DNA from: Candidatus Thorarchaeota archaeon
Lineage (GTDB): Archaea; Asgardarchaeota; Thorarchaeia; Thorarchaeales; Thorarchaeaceae
DNA: 13,404 nucleotides
Direction of reading: 5' to 3'
NCBI GenBank assembly: GCA_029856425.1
Contig: JAHQWZ010000025.1
Location: forward strand, 1 to 13,404
In this document: piece by piece, positions 13,142-13,404 of the stretch
Layout of the letters: each line of letters begins with the position of its first letter
How positions within the stretch are numbered: position 1 is the stretch's first letter
Notes under the pieces: generated by a model
What the model was told of the DNA's origin: nothing
What the model saw: the letters and a program-made list of their open reading frames with translations, nothing else
The model's database searches: none
Position numbers and translations under genes: made by a program

Positions 13142-13169
13142 TTCCAATCAATACGAAATTCTGAGCCTC

Positions 13170-13404
13170 ATGCTGGTGACCAGGGCTTACAGGTACGAAC
13201 TGGACCCGAACAACCGTCAGAAGTCGCACCTTCACCAACATGCAGGAGTCGCTCGGTTTGCCTACAACTGGGGTCTCGAACATCGCATCGAGCTCTTCAA
13301 GAACAACCATGGAACCGAGAGGTTCACCGATGCGATGAAGCAGCACAGGCTCCTCAACAGCCTGAAGGAGACCCAGTTTCCCTGGATGTACCAGTGTTCC
13401 AAGT
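13170..13404 (+). CDS. tnpB: TnpB (IS200/IS605 OrfB) nuclease, N-terminal part, cut by the window end
   Basis: The first 78 codons of an RNA-guided DNA nuclease of transposons in the IS200/IS605 group, ancestor-like to Cas12. The N-terminal domain is clear: AYRYELDPNNRQ (6-17), then HAGVARFAYNWGLEHRIELF (24-43) and LLNSLKETQFPWMYQCSK (61-78), all hallmarks of the helix-turn-helix OrfB start. The RuvC and zinc parts lie beyond the window. No frameshift is seen so far. It is the only convincing plus-strand gene, divergent from rps19e, and its codons end more often in C or G than those of neighbours, which suggests recent transfer. Whether tnpA is present cannot be known. Confidence 0.9.
   Translation, partial: MLVTRAYRYELDPNNRQKSHLHQHAGVARFAYNWGLEHRIELFKNNHGTERFTDAMKQHRLLNSLKETQFPWMYQCSK

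Noticed and set aside
13126..13169. In-frame upstream ATG that would lengthen TnpB by 15 residues or so
   Set aside because: The added residues do not resemble TnpB and the TATA-like site at 13134 lies after that ATG, so 13170 is preferred.
13002..13346. Minus-strand ORF of 114 codons at the right edge
   Set aside because: It is the antisense of the tnpB start and the inverted-repeat region; the plus-strand frame has clear TnpB motifs and this one has none.
1..13404. CRISPR array, defence island or prophage
   Set aside because: No spaced direct repeats, cas, restriction, toxin-antitoxin or phage genes were seen; the window is mostly conserved housekeeping genes.

Overview
The window reads as a stretch of archaeal chromosome. 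It carries archaeal/eukaryote-type ribosomal proteins (eS19, eL39, eL31, eL20/LX, P0, P1), aIF6, Spt5, a SecE/Sec61-gamma subunit, a prefoldin alpha subunit, a PDCD5-type protein, FtsY and FtsZ. Shine-Dalgarno sequences are of the GGTGA/GAGGT type and promoters are TATA-like. FtsZ argues against Sulfolobales-type archaea. A mesophilic Asgard-like or similar lineage is my guess from overall protein style, but the sequence does not settle the phylum.

Left part (1-2310, all genes on the minus strand): a TspO/MBR-related multi-spanning membrane protein, a two-helix small membrane protein, and a class II-type histone-deacetylase-family hydrolase. Each appears to have its own TATA-like promoter 24-27 bases before the start codon and no Shine-Dalgarno sequence, which suggests leaderless mRNAs. 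The 152-base gap between the first two genes holds nested inverted repeats and a tiny plus-strand frame that looks like the tail of an archaeal TnpB.

Centre and right (2317-12942, all minus strand): one long co-directional information-processing cluster. Read in the direction of transcription it runs rps19e, pdcd5, rpl39e, rpl31e, aif6, rpl20e(LX), pfdA, ftsY, argF, a PfkB-family kinase, ftsZ, secE, spt5, a 36-codon small ORF, rpl11, rpl1, rpl10, rpl12. Most neighbours overlap by 4 bases or lie within a few tens of bases of each other. The cluster ends in a GC-rich hairpin followed by six T residues. It links ribosome assembly (eL39, eL31, aIF6, eL20, the L11/L1/P0/P1 stalks), nascent-chain folding and targeting (prefoldin, FtsY, SecE), transcription elongation (Spt5) and division (FtsZ). 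argF and the PfkB kinase are metabolic genes embedded in it. A promoter-like site and a structured leader before rpl11 suggest the stalk genes also have their own transcript.

Right edge (12943-13404): the rps19e promoter region, then a set of inverted repeats and the first 78 codons of a plus-strand TnpB of the IS200/IS605 group, cut by the window end.

The most unusual features are a C2HC zinc-finger insertion inside the NGN domain of Spt5, a 53-residue acidic extension on L31e, and the small ORF coupled to rpl11. I saw no tRNA, rRNA, CRISPR array or defence system.
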